Shown piece after piece: positions 7,370-14,833 of a stretch of DNA of 64,000 bases. The stretch lies in assembly GCF_009601505.1 (NCBI RefSeq), contig NZ_WITC01000023.1:1-64000 (forward strand). Direction: 5' to 3'. A program made the position numbers and the translations under genes. The stretch comes from Sinorhizobium terangae. Its GTDB lineage: Bacteria; Pseudomonadota; Alphaproteobacteria; Rhizobiales; Rhizobiaceae. The notes beneath the pieces were generated by a model, which was not told where the DNA came from, searched no databases, and saw only the letters and a program-made list of their open reading frames with translations. Within the stretch, counting starts at the first letter, position 1, and each line of letters begins with the position of its first letter.

Positions 7370-7681
7370 ATGAAATTTCTGATTATTGCGGCGGCAGCGC
7401 TGATGGGCGCTGTCACGGTCCCGGCGTTCGCGCAGACAGCATCTCCGTCAGGGGAAACTCCGGCTGTCGCCACTCCTGAGAGCAACAATCCGACCGCACC
7501 AGTGGAGGGCGCGAACAGCTTCACCGAAGATCAGGCTAAGGAGCGTATTGAAGAGGCCGGCTACACCGATGTGAAAGGGCTAAAGCTGGACGACAAGGGG
7601 GTTTGGCGCGCCACAGCGATGAAAAGCGGAAAGTCCGTTTCCGTCGCCCTCGATTACCAAGGTAACGTAACTGCGCTTTGA
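7370..7681 (+). CDS. Periplasmic PepSY-like protein
   Basis: A 103-residue exported protein. Residues 1-21 form a clear signal peptide (MKFLIIAAAALMGAVTVPAFA) cut before QTASPSGETP. After a Pro/Thr/Asn-rich linker, the mature part FTEDQAKERIEEAGYTDVKG..LDDKGVWRATAMKSGK..VALDYQGNV resembles the PepSY/propeptide fold seen in many small rhizobial periplasmic proteins. It probably binds a partner rather than acting as an enzyme. The start follows AGAGGTAATCCT. The stress gene at 7722 is 40 bases downstream. Confidence 0.85.
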   Translation: MKFLIIAAAALMGAVTVPAFAQTASPSGETPAVATPESNNPTAPVEGANSFTEDQAKERIEEAGYTDVKGLKLDDKGVWRATAMKSGKSVSVALDYQGNVTAL

Positions 7682-7721
7682 GCGCCAAGCGGGCCTAATC
7701 ATTGAACACAGGAGTACAAGC

Positions 7722-8318
7722 ATGAGAACCGTGTCTGGGCTTTTCGACGACTACGCCGACGCCCGCGGAGCCGTGAGCGAATTGGAAGCGGCCGGCATTC
7801 CGTCCGATGATATCAGCATAGTCGCAAACAATGCAGGAGAGCGTTACTCCGACGAAGCCTCCGGCGCCGCCGAAGGAGCGGGAACCGGGGCCGGGCTGGG
7901 TGCTACAGGCGGTGGCGCGATCGGTCTTCTGACTGGCCTTGGCCTGCTGGCAATTCCCGGCGTTGGACCCGTTGTTGCTGCCGGATGGCTTGCATCCACT
8001 GCCGCCGGAGCTGTTGCGGGCGCAGTGGCCGGCGGCGCCGCTGGCGGCATCATAGGGGCGCTGACAGACTCCGGCGTCCCGGAAGAAGAGGCCCATTTTT
8101 ACGCTGAAGGCGTGCGTCGCGGCGGGACGCTCGTGACGGCACGTGTCGATGAGACGCTCGCACCTCAAGCGGCGGCGATCCTGGAGCGCAACAATTGGGT
8201 CGACCCAGTCGAACGTCGGCGCGCCTACGCTGCTCAGGGGTGGACACGCTTCGACGAAAACTTGGACCCGTACACATCGGAGGAGATTGAGCGCGAGCGT
8301 AACAGATACCGCATTTGA
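7722..8318 (+). CDS. General stress protein with YflT-like N-terminus and glycine-zipper region
   Basis: A 198-residue protein. Residues 1-40 (RTVSGLFDDYADARGAVSEL..AGIPSDDISIVANN) match the general-stress 17M/YflT-like domain; residues about 55-125 are a Gly/Ala-rich hydrophobic zipper that could insert in a membrane; the rest (VPEEEAHFYAEGVRRGGTLV..AAAILERNN) is a second alpha/beta lobe. Such genes are typical of general stress regulons. It follows the PepSY-like gene by 40 bases with its own GGAG site and ends before a strong terminator, so the two probably form a short operon. Confidence 0.88.
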   Translation: MRTVSGLFDDYADARGAVSELEAAGIPSDDISIVANNAGERYSDEASGAAEGAGTGAGLGATGGGAIGLLTGLGLLAIPGVGPVVAAGWLASTAAGAVAGAVAGGAAGGIIGALTDSGVPEEEAHFYAEGVRRGGTLVTARVDETLAPQAAAILERNNWVDPVERRRAYAAQGWTRFDENLDPYTSEEIERERNRYRI

Positions 8319-8340
8319 CGTGTATGCCGGCCTCGCCATA

Positions 8341-8362
8341 AACCCCGCTTCGGCGGGGTTTT
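8341..8362 (+). terminator. Rho-independent terminator
   Basis: AACCCCGC-TTCG-GCGGGGTTTT: an 8-base stem with a tetraloop and T run, 22 bases after the stress gene's stop. Confidence 0.9.
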
Positions 8363-8389
8363 GCGAACTGCGTTCCTCATCTCCGGTGA

Positions 8390-9041
8390 CTGGCTTGGGC
8401 TAAACTGATACACTCTGGCATCATCCGCCCGTTCCTTGATCCCCGTGAACGACGGACCGCGCAACTTTCCGTCGTCGGTCCAGGCGCGTCTGCCACCAGC
8501 CGCCCCGGCCGGAGCGGTAGGGCTTCTCGCGGTGCTTGGCGATGGTCCCTTCAAGGCCGTGCGCGCATTCGACCCGGAAAAACTCTTCGCCGTCGGCCTC
8601 CACCTCCTCCGATAGCCGAAACCACCCTTCCCTGCCCGCGACGAGCGGCTCGAGCAGACGCCGGCGCTCGCGGAGCGGCAGCAGACGTAGCTCGCGACCG
8701 TCGAGATAAAGGAGGTCGAATGCGTAGAGGACGATTGCGCCAGCTTCATGCGACCACGGTAGGCGGCCAAGAGCGCGCTGCAGCATTCCGAAGTCGGAAG
8801 GGCCCTTACCGTCGAGCACGACGGCCTCGCCGTCGAGGATGCCCGTTTCACGGCAAGCAGCCGCGCATCATCGGCAATCGAGGGAAAGCGCTCGGTCTAG
8901 TCATAGCCGCCGCGCGTGATGATCCGGCTCGATATGCACCGCAAGCCGGTAGCCATCTCATTTCACATCGAAGACCCAGTCCGGCCCTTTCGGCGGCTCG
9001 TCGACCAGCGAGGCGACACAGGGATCGACGCGCGCAGGCAT
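8390..9041 (-). pseudogene. LigD-type ATP-dependent DNA ligase, degraded
   Basis: The minus strand from an ATG at 9041 reads MPARVDPCVASLVDEPPKGP, then DWVFDVK followed by TGA (8958-8960) and DGYRLAVHIEP. The expected sequence is KWDGYR, where Lys is the adenylated residue, so TGG has become TGA next to the active site. Further stops and frameshifts follow; a long middle piece (SDFGMLQRALG, LYAFDLLYLDG, CAHGLEGTIAKHREKPYRSG) is intact, and after a deletion the OB-fold end WTDDGKLRGPSF..DDARVYQF appears in another frame. Ligases of this type partner Ku, and two ku genes lie at 41.3 kb, but this copy is dead. Confidence 0.88.
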
Positions 9042-9146
9042 TGACTAAACGGATGATGAGAACATATTGAGAACGCGACCAAGGCGAAGCGGCGCGCCAT
9101 CCATGACATGTGGGATATCGACAACCTCAACCGAGGAGGACGACGC

Positions 9147-9557
9147 ATGTCCGACGAACCCAAACTGAAATACCAGTGGCGCCAAACCTGGCCGGATGCC
9201 CCGAAACACTTTTCCGGGTACGACGGCAGCCGACATATCGCACACATCCACTGGTACCACATGGGGTGGTGGAATTGGTACATGACATGGAATCACGCAA
9301 AGAATGCCAACAGGTGGGCGCGCCCGAACGGACAGGCCGATTCCGCCAGGGAAGCCGCGATCGAAGCCGAGAAATGCTACGACGCCGTTCTGCGATGCGA
9401 ATGGCCCGGCATGTTGCCAGAGGACCTGCAATGCATGCTCGAACGAGAGGAATGGCGCAAGGGATATAGAAAGCTCTGGGAGGAGGCCCTTGCGGAGAAA
9501 GGCTACGGCCCGGATGGCAAGCCTCTGAAAGAACCATTGATCAGCCGCAGGTGTTGA
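9147..9557 (+). CDS. Hypothetical Trp/His-rich protein, 136 residues
   Basis: Start MSDEPKLKYQWRQTWPDAPK at 9147 follows GAGGAGG (9132-9138). The product is rich in Trp, His and Tyr early on (HIHWYHMGWWNWYMTWNH), then helical (SAREAAIEAEKCYDAVLRCE). The aromatic block resembles an amphipathic or membrane-associated patch rather than a classical helix. It is followed after 22 bases by the 9580 gene and may share its transcript. I do not recognise a named family; it looks like a conserved rhizobial orphan. Confidence 0.7.
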   Translation: MSDEPKLKYQWRQTWPDAPKHFSGYDGSRHIAHIHWYHMGWWNWYMTWNHAKNANRWARPNGQADSAREAAIEAEKCYDAVLRCEWPGMLPEDLQCMLEREEWRKGYRKLWEEALAEKGYGPDGKPLKEPLISRRC

Positions 9558-9579
9558 CCCGACCTAGGGTGCAGAGACC

Positions 9580-9882
9580 ATGGTCGACGCTCCCAAAATG
9601 AAAAAGCTGATCTGGGATTGCCAGAAGGAAATCGCCGAATACCTACCGCCAGAAAGCGGAATTTCGGAGCACCAGTTGCTGCAGAGGCTATTAACTCGGC
9701 TTGACGGCCAGCAGGCGAAAGAGGCGCTCGGCGATTATTGGCAGGGGCGTGGCAGGGTGACGATGATGGTGGGGCGGGCCGGGCCCCGCTCCTCAAGATC
9801 GCGAAATGGCGTAGCCCACAAATACAGAGAGCTGCAGAGGGTGTCGGTCCCTGCAGCTCCGATCGCGACGTATTCATCATAG
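9580..9882 (+). CDS. Small orphan protein, paralogue of the gene at 39946, altered C-terminus
   Basis: MVDAPKMKKLIWDCQKEIAEYLPP and LLQRLLTRLDGQQAKEALGD align well with MAHADKMKRLIEDCQRDIAAYLPP and LLNRLVARLEGRQAEEALAD of the 84-residue gene at 39946. After residue about 54 this copy diverges: the Asp/Arg-rich end of the other is replaced by a frame running through a dispersed repeat (9828-9932). The end is probably the result of a frameshift or repeat insertion, so the C-terminus may be junk. Function unknown; helical and soluble. Confidence 0.65.
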   Translation: MVDAPKMKKLIWDCQKEIAEYLPPESGISEHQLLQRLLTRLDGQQAKEALGDYWQGRGRVTMMVGRAGPRSSRSRNGVAHKYRELQRVSVPAAPIATYSS

Positions 9883-9932
9883 CTTGGGCCTGCTCGCCCT
9901 GTTCCATCCAAGGGAACCGCTTCGAACGTCGC
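9828..9932. repeat. Dispersed intergenic repeat, copy A
   Basis: About 105 bases (from AGAGCTGCAGAGGGTGTCGG to GCTTCGAACGTCGC) match 48136-48243 with few changes at both ends and a variable middle. Spurious minus-strand frames containing SLGWNRA arise from both copies. It looks like a rhizobial intergenic mosaic element. It overlaps the 3' end of the gene at 9580. Confidence 0.8.
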
Positions 9933-9988
9933 TCACCGTTATAGATAGTGAAAGCGCCAGCGCGATCAAGCACGTGCCGGCTGAATCG

Positions 9989-10204
9989 TCACAAACAGAT
10001 TGGATGCGCCCCATCTGTAAGCATTTGCACAAGGGCAAGCTCATCGCGAATACCCTGTCGATACAAATGGAAGAGCATCTTACCAATCTCGACGCCTTCC
10101 TCGCTTTCCGGTTCCAATTCTTTGAATGAACAAGCGTGATTGTGAACACGTTGCAGCATCGACAACTCGCGCTCATCAATAACGAAATCGGAAAACAAGA
10201 CCAT
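9989..10204 (-). CDS. Small hypothetical protein, 71 residues
   Basis: The ATG at 10204 follows GGAGGG on the minus strand. The product, MVLFSDFVIDERELSMLQRV.. with EEGVEIGKMLFHLYRQGIRD, is helical and acidic with no membrane segment. It is similar in style to the 6936 gene. Conserved-looking rhizobial orphan; function unknown. Confidence 0.65.
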   Translation of the reverse strand: MVLFSDFVIDERELSMLQRVHNHACSFKELEPESEEGVEIGKMLFHLYRQGIRDELALVQMLTDGAHPICL

Positions 10205-10306
10205 CTCTTTGACCCTCCAATCAAAGCCTTGTTGATGATCAGACAGATGTTGGTGGGGCAGCGCGAATTTTCCAGTCCTCAGACAGCCTAAGCATAGGAA
10301 GACTTC

Positions 10307-10666
10307 GTGGACTCGTTGAGAGAGCTAATATTGGCCTGCATTCTTGCCGCCGTAGCCTGGCAGCCGGCATTCGCAGAAGACATTGTGGGCCGCGCCACCG
10401 TCATCGACGGCGACGTCGGCGCCTACCGGTGCGGCAAAGCGGCGGCGTTCGCGCTCGACCGGTTTCTCGCCGAATCCCGCCCCACTCGTTGCTCATCGCG
10501 CGCGACCGATATTCAGCGGTTCGTGGGCGTCTGTTTCCGCGCGGACGGTCGCGAGGTCAACAACTGGCTCGTCGGAAGCGGCAATGCTGTTGATTGGAGC
10601 CGCTATAGCAACGGCGCCTACGCGGATGCTCAGCAATCCGCACGGTCGAGCGGTGTCGGCGTTTGA
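10307..10666 (+). pseudogene. Thermonuclease (SNase) family protein with the catalytic segment deleted
   Basis: A GTG start after AGGAAG encodes a signal peptide (LILACILAAVAWQPAFA) and then EDIVGRATVIDGD joined directly to VGAYRCGKAAAFALDRFL. Intact SNase homologues have about 20 residues between, including the R-x-x-G-x-D-x-P-E stretch with the catalytic Arg and Glu; these are missing. The DRYGR strand is also altered to DIQR. The rest (FVGVCFRADGREVN.WLV, WSRYSNGAYADAQQSAR) is recognisable. The protein may be made and exported but should not cut nucleic acid. Confidence 0.7.
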
Positions 10667-10966
10667 CGCGGCCATTTTGAGTTACCGTGCCGGGCGCGCG
10701 CAGAGCGCATAGGGCGCGAGACAGCCTGCTGAGGGGCCCTGCCGAAGTCAGAGACTTCGGACGGCTCTAGGCGAAGCCGCTTGGCGCCACACCTCGCCTA
10801 TCGATTTTCAGGGAGTTTTGCAGGAAAAGTACCTTCCGTTCGGAAGGCCAACAATATCTCAGTATCCCGGGAAGATTACGCCAGTGTCCCTGCACGCGTA
10901 GGTAGTTGGAATGGTAGTGATGCGCGATAGGGAACAGACCGAGCGCGGTGCGGTTATATCCTGGTC
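10667..10966. other. Gap with a possible GGAAC-type promoter
   Basis: No gene was found. GGAAC at 10931-10935 with TT at 10954-10955 (N18) lies just before the gene at 10967, but would start transcription only a few bases before its ATG, so it is a weaker candidate than the others. Confidence 0.4.
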
Positions 10967-11140
10967 ATGAGCCGGGATAGCGCACATCCTCGATCGACCG
11001 ATCGCACCTCAACCTATACGCTCGACGAATTTACCGCGACCTACGGCCTGAGTAGAAAGCGCGCCGAGGATCTCTACCGGCGCTTTGGCCCATCGAGATC
11101 GAAGCTCGACGTGCTGATGTCGGCGATTAGGCGTTTGTGA
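10967..11140 (+). CDS. Small hypothetical protein, 57 residues
   Basis: MSRDSAHPRSTDRTSTYTLD followed by EFTATYGLSRKRAEDLYRRF and SKLDVLMSAIRRL. The C-terminal part looks like a short helical, possibly helix-turn-helix-like domain (YTLDEFTATYGLSRKRAEDLY). There is no Shine-Dalgarno sequence; if the GGAAC promoter at 10931 is used the message would be nearly leaderless. Convergent with the gene at 11163. Conserved-looking, function unknown. Confidence 0.6.
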   Translation: MSRDSAHPRSTDRTSTYTLDEFTATYGLSRKRAEDLYRRFGPSRSKLDVLMSAIRRL

Positions 11141-11162
11141 GGTTGCGCCGATTTGACCACGG

Positions 11163-11477
11163 TCACACCTTCGATTTCCGCCAACCAGCGGCCCAAGCCT
11201 CGAACTCCGAACAGAACCAGCGCTCTCCGTATTGCGGGCTGATTTTCGTCTGCGAGTAATACCGCTGGCCGGGAACATGGAAGATCCGCTCTCCGGTGTC
11301 GATGCTTACATTTCCCTTGATGTTGCAGGAGCCGCCTGTGCCGCCGCTCAGTGAGGCAATCAAGTCCGATGCTGTCATGCCGCCGGCCGCACCAACGGCT
11401 ACCGCGCCGATCAACAGGCCTGGGAATGACAGGATCGACAGCCGCCTTGGACGCTGATAGCTCGAACGATAGCGCAT
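11163..11477 (-). CDS. ExoI-type/rhizobial small protein with CNIKGN domain
   Basis: The start MRYRSSYQRPRRLSILSFPG at 11477 is chosen because GGAGAGGGGA precedes it; the frame is open further upstream. It has an N-terminal hydrophobic segment (LSILSFPGLLIGAVAVGAAGG) and a C-terminal domain with CNIKGNVSIDTGERIFHVPGQ and YGERWFCSEFEAWAAGW. This CNIKGN..GERIYHVPGQ..Y..T.I....GERWFC.E.EA domain is common in small exported rhizobial proteins, some annotated as succinoglycan ExoI-like. Conserved Cys, His and Trp suggest a structured, possibly nuclease-derived, fold. Function unproven. Confidence 0.75.
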   Translation of the reverse strand: MRYRSSYQRPRRLSILSFPGLLIGAVAVGAAGGMTASDLIASLSGGTGGSCNIKGNVSIDTGERIFHVPGQRYYSQTKISPQYGERWFCSEFEAWAAGWRKSKV

Positions 11478-11896
11478 TCCCCTCTCCGCGCAGGTTTCGC
11501 GCCATGACGGTAGAGAGGAACACACTTTAGCGAAAGCTGCACAAACGGGTTAGTTGCTGCTGACTGATTACCCGCCGGCGCGCTGCTGGTGTGGCGTAGG
11601 CGGCGACGACCAGCCATTGAGGACTGACGTGGTCACGCCGCCCACTGATGGCAGCGGCGATTGTGTCAGCAACGCCAATACCGGAGCCTAACACAGCAGC
11701 AAGGATCTGCGTGGCGTATGGCTTCACACCGGCGGCAAGTCCGCAACCTGGCCGGAGAACAGGAAGACTGTGGCAGGCGAGTGGAGAACCAATTTCCGGC
11801 CAAGTTCGCCTCTATGCCGGAAGTGCGGAAGGAGGCTGCTCGGCCGGTCTGATCAGCAGTTAGTGCGTGGTTTTGCACTCCCTTCAGGAGAGGCCC
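11478..11896. other. Gap with no firmly supported gene
   Basis: A minus-strand frame 11527-11727 (GTG start, hydrophobic N-terminus with TQILAAVLGSGIGVADTIAA) is a marginal candidate for a small membrane protein but lacks a ribosome site. Nothing else was supported. Confidence 0.4.
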
Positions 11897-12187
11897 ATGA
11901 CCCCGACTACCGCCTTCATTGCCGAGCTTATTAGAGCAGCAAACGAGGCCGACCGACTATCTCCGTTCGAGGTCAAGCGGCTGCTCAATCGCTCGATCGC
12001 CGCAATAGGCGACATGCGCGAGCAAACCGGCATGCGAGGCAGAAACCGGACGAAGGATGTCGTGATCGATCTGCAGGTTGCCGCGGCGCGCGGCGATAGT
12101 CTTCCCGCGTCCGAGATTAGAGACGCACTCTTGGATGCGGCCGACATCATAAGAACGTTGAAGATTGTGTTGGATGGCAAGGAGTAG
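11897..12187 (+). CDS. Small helical orphan protein, 96 residues
   Basis: Start MTPTTAFIAELIRAANEADR at 11897 follows AGGAGAGG. The protein is helical throughout: SPFEVKRLLNRSIAAIGDMR, then RTKDVVIDLQVAAARG and EIRDALLDAADIIRTLKIVL. A truncated relative sits at 4959-5120. No domain was recognised. The second half (KDVVIDLQVAAA..LP..E.RDALLDAADIIR) is the conserved part. Soluble, probably cytoplasmic. Confidence 0.75.
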   Translation: MTPTTAFIAELIRAANEADRLSPFEVKRLLNRSIAAIGDMREQTGMRGRNRTKDVVIDLQVAAARGDSLPASEIRDALLDAADIIRTLKIVLDGKE

Positions 12188-12270
12188 CGGGTGGAGCCCC
12201 ATTCCTTCCGGCTGGCCACGAAACACTGCCAAGCTTCCCGACGCCCTTCTTCTCCCGAAGGAGATAATCA

Positions 12271-12548
12271 ATGGGAACGAAAGACAGCAATGCAAGGCCT
12301 GAGCAGGCGAAGCCGAAAGGCGTCCATCAACCGGCGTCGCAGTAAGCATTTTGGAGGAGGAATCGATTGCACAACCTGCGGTCCAGCCTCCCCGCGCTAC
12401 GGACACGAGCGAAAAGCCAAGGTACCCCGATTTCGCTGACCAAGAATTTTTTAGCGACCTTGTTTGGAAAAACGCCCACTTAGTGATGCTCGTATCGGCC
12501 ACGCTCCTACTGTATTCGGCGTTCGCCTATCGGTCATCCGTTCCATGA
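12271..12548 (+). pseudogene. Frameshifted paralogue of the gene at 41034, with membrane-segment tail
   Basis: ATG at 12271 after GAAGGAGA opens MGTKDSNARPEQAKPKGVHQ and stops after 23 codons. One frame over, EEESIAQPAVQPPRATDTSE continues the match to the gene at 41034 (DEESIAPPTVQPPGAKDNSE). This copy then adds YPDFADQEFFSDLVWKNAHL and a hydrophobic segment LVMLVSATLLLYSAFAYRSS that the other copy lacks. The start of the second half would be an unsupported TTG, so a frameshift is the better reading. It precedes the RNA-like element at 12612. Confidence 0.6.
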
Positions 12549-12611
12549 GAGACTATTGCGAGGGTCGCCCTTCCTGCTCTCCCCCTGCGGACGCCTGGTC
12601 GTGTTGCGCGG

Positions 12612-12726
12612 TTGTTACGCAGTCGTCACAAACGACGGGACCAATATTCCATCTCGCCATTGACCACGGATGTAGTGGCAATGGCTGAAGGCGACGAAGG
12701 AAAATCGGGTTAACCCGGCCTTTTTG
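12612..12726 (+). ncRNA. Candidate small RNA, copy 1
   Basis: About 110 bases align with 40841-40947. Shared blocks: ACGCNGTCGTCAC at the 5' end, a stem CCATTG (12657-12662)/CAATGG (12679-12684) with an inner CCAC/GTGG helix, and a CGGGTTAACCCG hairpin followed by five T's (12721-12725) as terminator. The loop and linker vary while the stems stay. No frame is shared between copies. No promoter could be named. Confidence 0.5.
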
Positions 12727-12743
12727 TTGCAGCCGAAGGCCAG

Positions 12744-13085
12744 TCAAAACCCGTCCGCAGGTGCGAAGAAACAGTTCACGTGATACTCATTCGGATGTAG
12801 GCAGATGTGGAAATCGCTGTCCCCGGATGGGATCTCGCCGCCATATGGTATCAGGAATCGATGCTCGGTCGTGACCAGGTGATGATCGCCGGGGTGGAGG
12901 ACGACCGAAAAGCCAAGGCGACCTTTCTTGACAGTTCCGCCTGGGATTCTCTCGCAATCGCCACCAACGTCAGTGCCATTGCAGCATGCAGGCGGATAGG
13001 TCCACAGGCTGGCCCGATGGGCGTAGCCATCGTCGAACGTCGCCGACGCGATCAAAGCAAGAATTACCGATCTAAAAGGGGTCAT
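12744..13085 (-). CDS. Exported hypothetical protein, 113 residues
   Basis: Start MTPFRSVILALIASATFDDG at 13085 gives a short signal peptide ending near AYAHRASL. The mature part holds paired cysteines (YPPACCNGTDVGGDCERIPG) and a C-terminal CLHPNEYHVNCFFAP, so disulphides in the periplasm are likely. The pattern (YPxxCCxGxDC..I) is common in small rhizobial periplasmic proteins of unknown role. Single gene, opposite to its neighbours. Confidence 0.75.
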   Translation of the reverse strand: MTPFRSVILALIASATFDDGYAHRASLWTYPPACCNGTDVGGDCERIPGGTVKKGRLGFSVVLHPGDHHLVTTEHRFLIPYGGEIPSGDSDFHICLHPNEYHVNCFFAPADGF

Positions 13086-13249
13086 TCGGCGGCTCCAATC
13101 GGAATGAGACACCTACGCCCTTACAAAGCGGCATTGTACGCAAATGCCGTGGTCAATCACATTAGCCCGTTTGGGTGACCCCCTAATCCTTGACTGCAAC
13201 GTGCGCTGTGTGAGCATACAAGCTCCTGGCGGTAGTTGCGCGGAAAACA

Positions 13250-13405
13250 ATGACTTTCGACGACGACGTTGAGATGGCGCTGGATCTCGCCTGCGAAGAA
13301 CTCGAGATGACCCGGGCAGAGCTAATCCGCCTCATCTTTCGCGAATGGCTGGAGGGATACGGCTTTCTACCCCTCCACGACCTGGATGACGGTAGCAGCG
13401 CATAA
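13250..13405 (+). CDS. Small acidic protein, 51 residues
   Basis: ATG at 13250 opens MTFDDDVEMALDLACEELEM, then TRAELIRLIFREWLEGYGFL and an acidic end. It resembles a short ribbon-helix-helix or helix-only orphan: hydrophobic positions are regularly spaced and codon use is typical of the region. TTGACT at about 13193 could be a -35 element. Missed by length cut-offs. Function unknown. Confidence 0.55.
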   Translation: MTFDDDVEMALDLACEELEMTRAELIRLIFREWLEGYGFLPLHDLDDGSSA

Positions 13406-13415
13406 GTGTCGGCGT

Positions 13416-13547
13416 TTACGGCAGCGCAGCGATCGACGTCGGCGGCGTCTGAGCGCCAAATTCCGGAGCGATAGCGATTAATGTTACCAGCACGAATACT
13501 GCCGCACCGATTCCAACGATCATCTCGGTTAGATCGAGGTTCATCAT
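13416..13547 (-). CDS. Tiny single-span membrane protein, 43 residues
   Basis: MMNLDLTEMIVGIGAAVFVL followed by VTLIAIAPEFGAQTPPTSIA. The ATG at 13547 follows GGGAGG. One transmembrane helix (about residues 9-27) with a short Pro/Thr-rich tail. Convergent with the 13250 gene, 10 bases apart. Conserved-looking; function unknown. Confidence 0.6.
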   Translation of the reverse strand: MMNLDLTEMIVGIGAAVFVLVTLIAIAPEFGAQTPPTSIAALP

Positions 13548-13877
13548 CGCCTCCCGGTGATGTCGACAAATATTGACGGTTCTATAGAACCGGCTCAACT
13601 TTAGGATTTTAGTCGGCGACACGTAACAGTGCGATGACAGTGGCTGCTCTACCCAGCCCCTTTCGCGCCCACGTCCATGTAGCGGCCAATTGACCGCAGA
13701 TAGCTAACTATCTCCAGTTGGAGGATATCACGCTTGCCGTAGGTCTCCCCAATCTTCTCCAGCTTCGGCCGCGCCTTTTCCTGATCAGCCGACGACAGGC
13801 CGGCATCCCCTATTAAGCAACCGTCCACCTAACCTACACAACCGTAATTGGGCCGGGCATGTCCCGCGCGGTACCAG

Positions 13878-13903
13878 GGAACATTTTTCCCGGCTGCGCT
13901 ATT
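13878..13903 (+). promoter_or_regulatory. Possible RpoE2/EcfG-type promoter for the 13928 gene
   Basis: GGAAC at 13878-13882, 19 bases, then TT at 13902-13903. It lies 25 bases before the ATG. The -10 half is weak. Confidence 0.4.
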
Positions 13904-13927
13904 CCGTCTCCTGTTAGGAGCGTAGCC

Positions 13928-14131
13928 ATGCGCAAGCCAAATCCCGACCTGGCGAGGCGCATACGCAGCATGGTGTCAAAGGAGTCCAACACCGCCTTCC
14001 TCCGGTCTCTTCCTGTGTTCCAAGTCAAGCCGCTGCCCCGGAAGTTCGTCGATCTCCTGCAACAGTTGGATCATGAGGAAAATAATGCTGGGGAAGCTGA
14101 AAAGCCAAATCCGCCTTCAGGAACCAATTGA
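13928..14131 (+). CDS. Small basic protein, 67 residues
   Basis: Start MRKPNPDLARRIRSMVSKES at 13928 follows TAGGAG. The middle LRSLPVFQVKPLPRKFVDLL and QQLDHEEN pattern (LP.F.....LP..F..LL..LD) is typical of small rhizobial orphans. No membrane segment or enzyme motif. A strong hairpin terminator follows 49 bases downstream. Function unknown. Confidence 0.65.
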   Translation: MRKPNPDLARRIRSMVSKESNTAFLRSLPVFQVKPLPRKFVDLLQQLDHEENNAGEAEKPNPPSGTN

Positions 14132-14179
14132 GAGCATTCGCGTTTAATAGCGTCGCATCCCTTATGCGACTGGAGAACG

Positions 14180-14220
14180 GAGCGGTGTCCTCGCCCCTCG
14201 CAGGACGCCGCTCTTTCTTT
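14180..14220 (+). terminator. Rho-independent terminator
   Basis: GAGCGG-T-GTCCT pairs with AGGAC-G-CCGCTC around a short loop, followed by TTTCTTTC. It closes the small gene at 13928. Confidence 0.85.
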
Positions 14221-14833
14221 CGGTGACGAGGAAAACGTGGCTCCATTGTAGCGTGCCCGACTCACTGGTGGGAGGTCACCGACGCCGAAAATCCTTTGTG
14301 CGACATCTGCCTCTGACGGCGTCACCTGCCTTCGCTACCACCTGCTGGTCCCGCTTCGGCCGTCATCAACGGCCCGGCCCGTAGCCTCTGCGCAACCGCA
14401 TTCGTACTTCTCCATGTAGTAGCGATAGAGACCGCCGGCGGTCCTCGGTCATGATGGAGGAAACATTCCTGAATTGCCGCTCGACTGCTGCTCTGACCTT
14501 GGTTTGCCGGCTGACGCCAATGAGCATCGACACTGTGCAGTATCCGAGAAGTCCGACAAAATCATCAACCAGCAGAGCAAGACCGGTTTCCTGATCCAAG
14601 AAACCTTGTCCGCCGAGTTCAGTCGAACTGCGCGGTCGAGCTGGGCACAAACAGCTTCCCGCAACTGTCCAAACGGTGCTCGGCCGGCGATCGCGTTGCG
14701 CTTGACGTAGCCAACGCCACGCTCGTCCTTCCCTTTCGTTCAAGCTCAGGGCTGCAGTTCATGCTGACACTCAATTCAAGGTCAGCCAAAGCCGTCACCG
14801 GCAACATCGCCTTTACGGTCCACGACATCGATC
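14221..14833. other. Gap downstream of the ben-cat operon, no supported gene
   Basis: A plus-strand stretch near 14640-14880 translates to a protein-like sequence (VALDVANATLVLPF, GNIAFTVHDIDLSG) but has no start or full-length frame, so it may be a decayed gene. Otherwise nothing was seen. Confidence 0.4.

Noticed and set aside
11527-11727. Possible minus-strand membrane protein
   Set aside because: Hydrophobic start is suggestive but there is no ribosome site, the start is GTG and no family was recognised.
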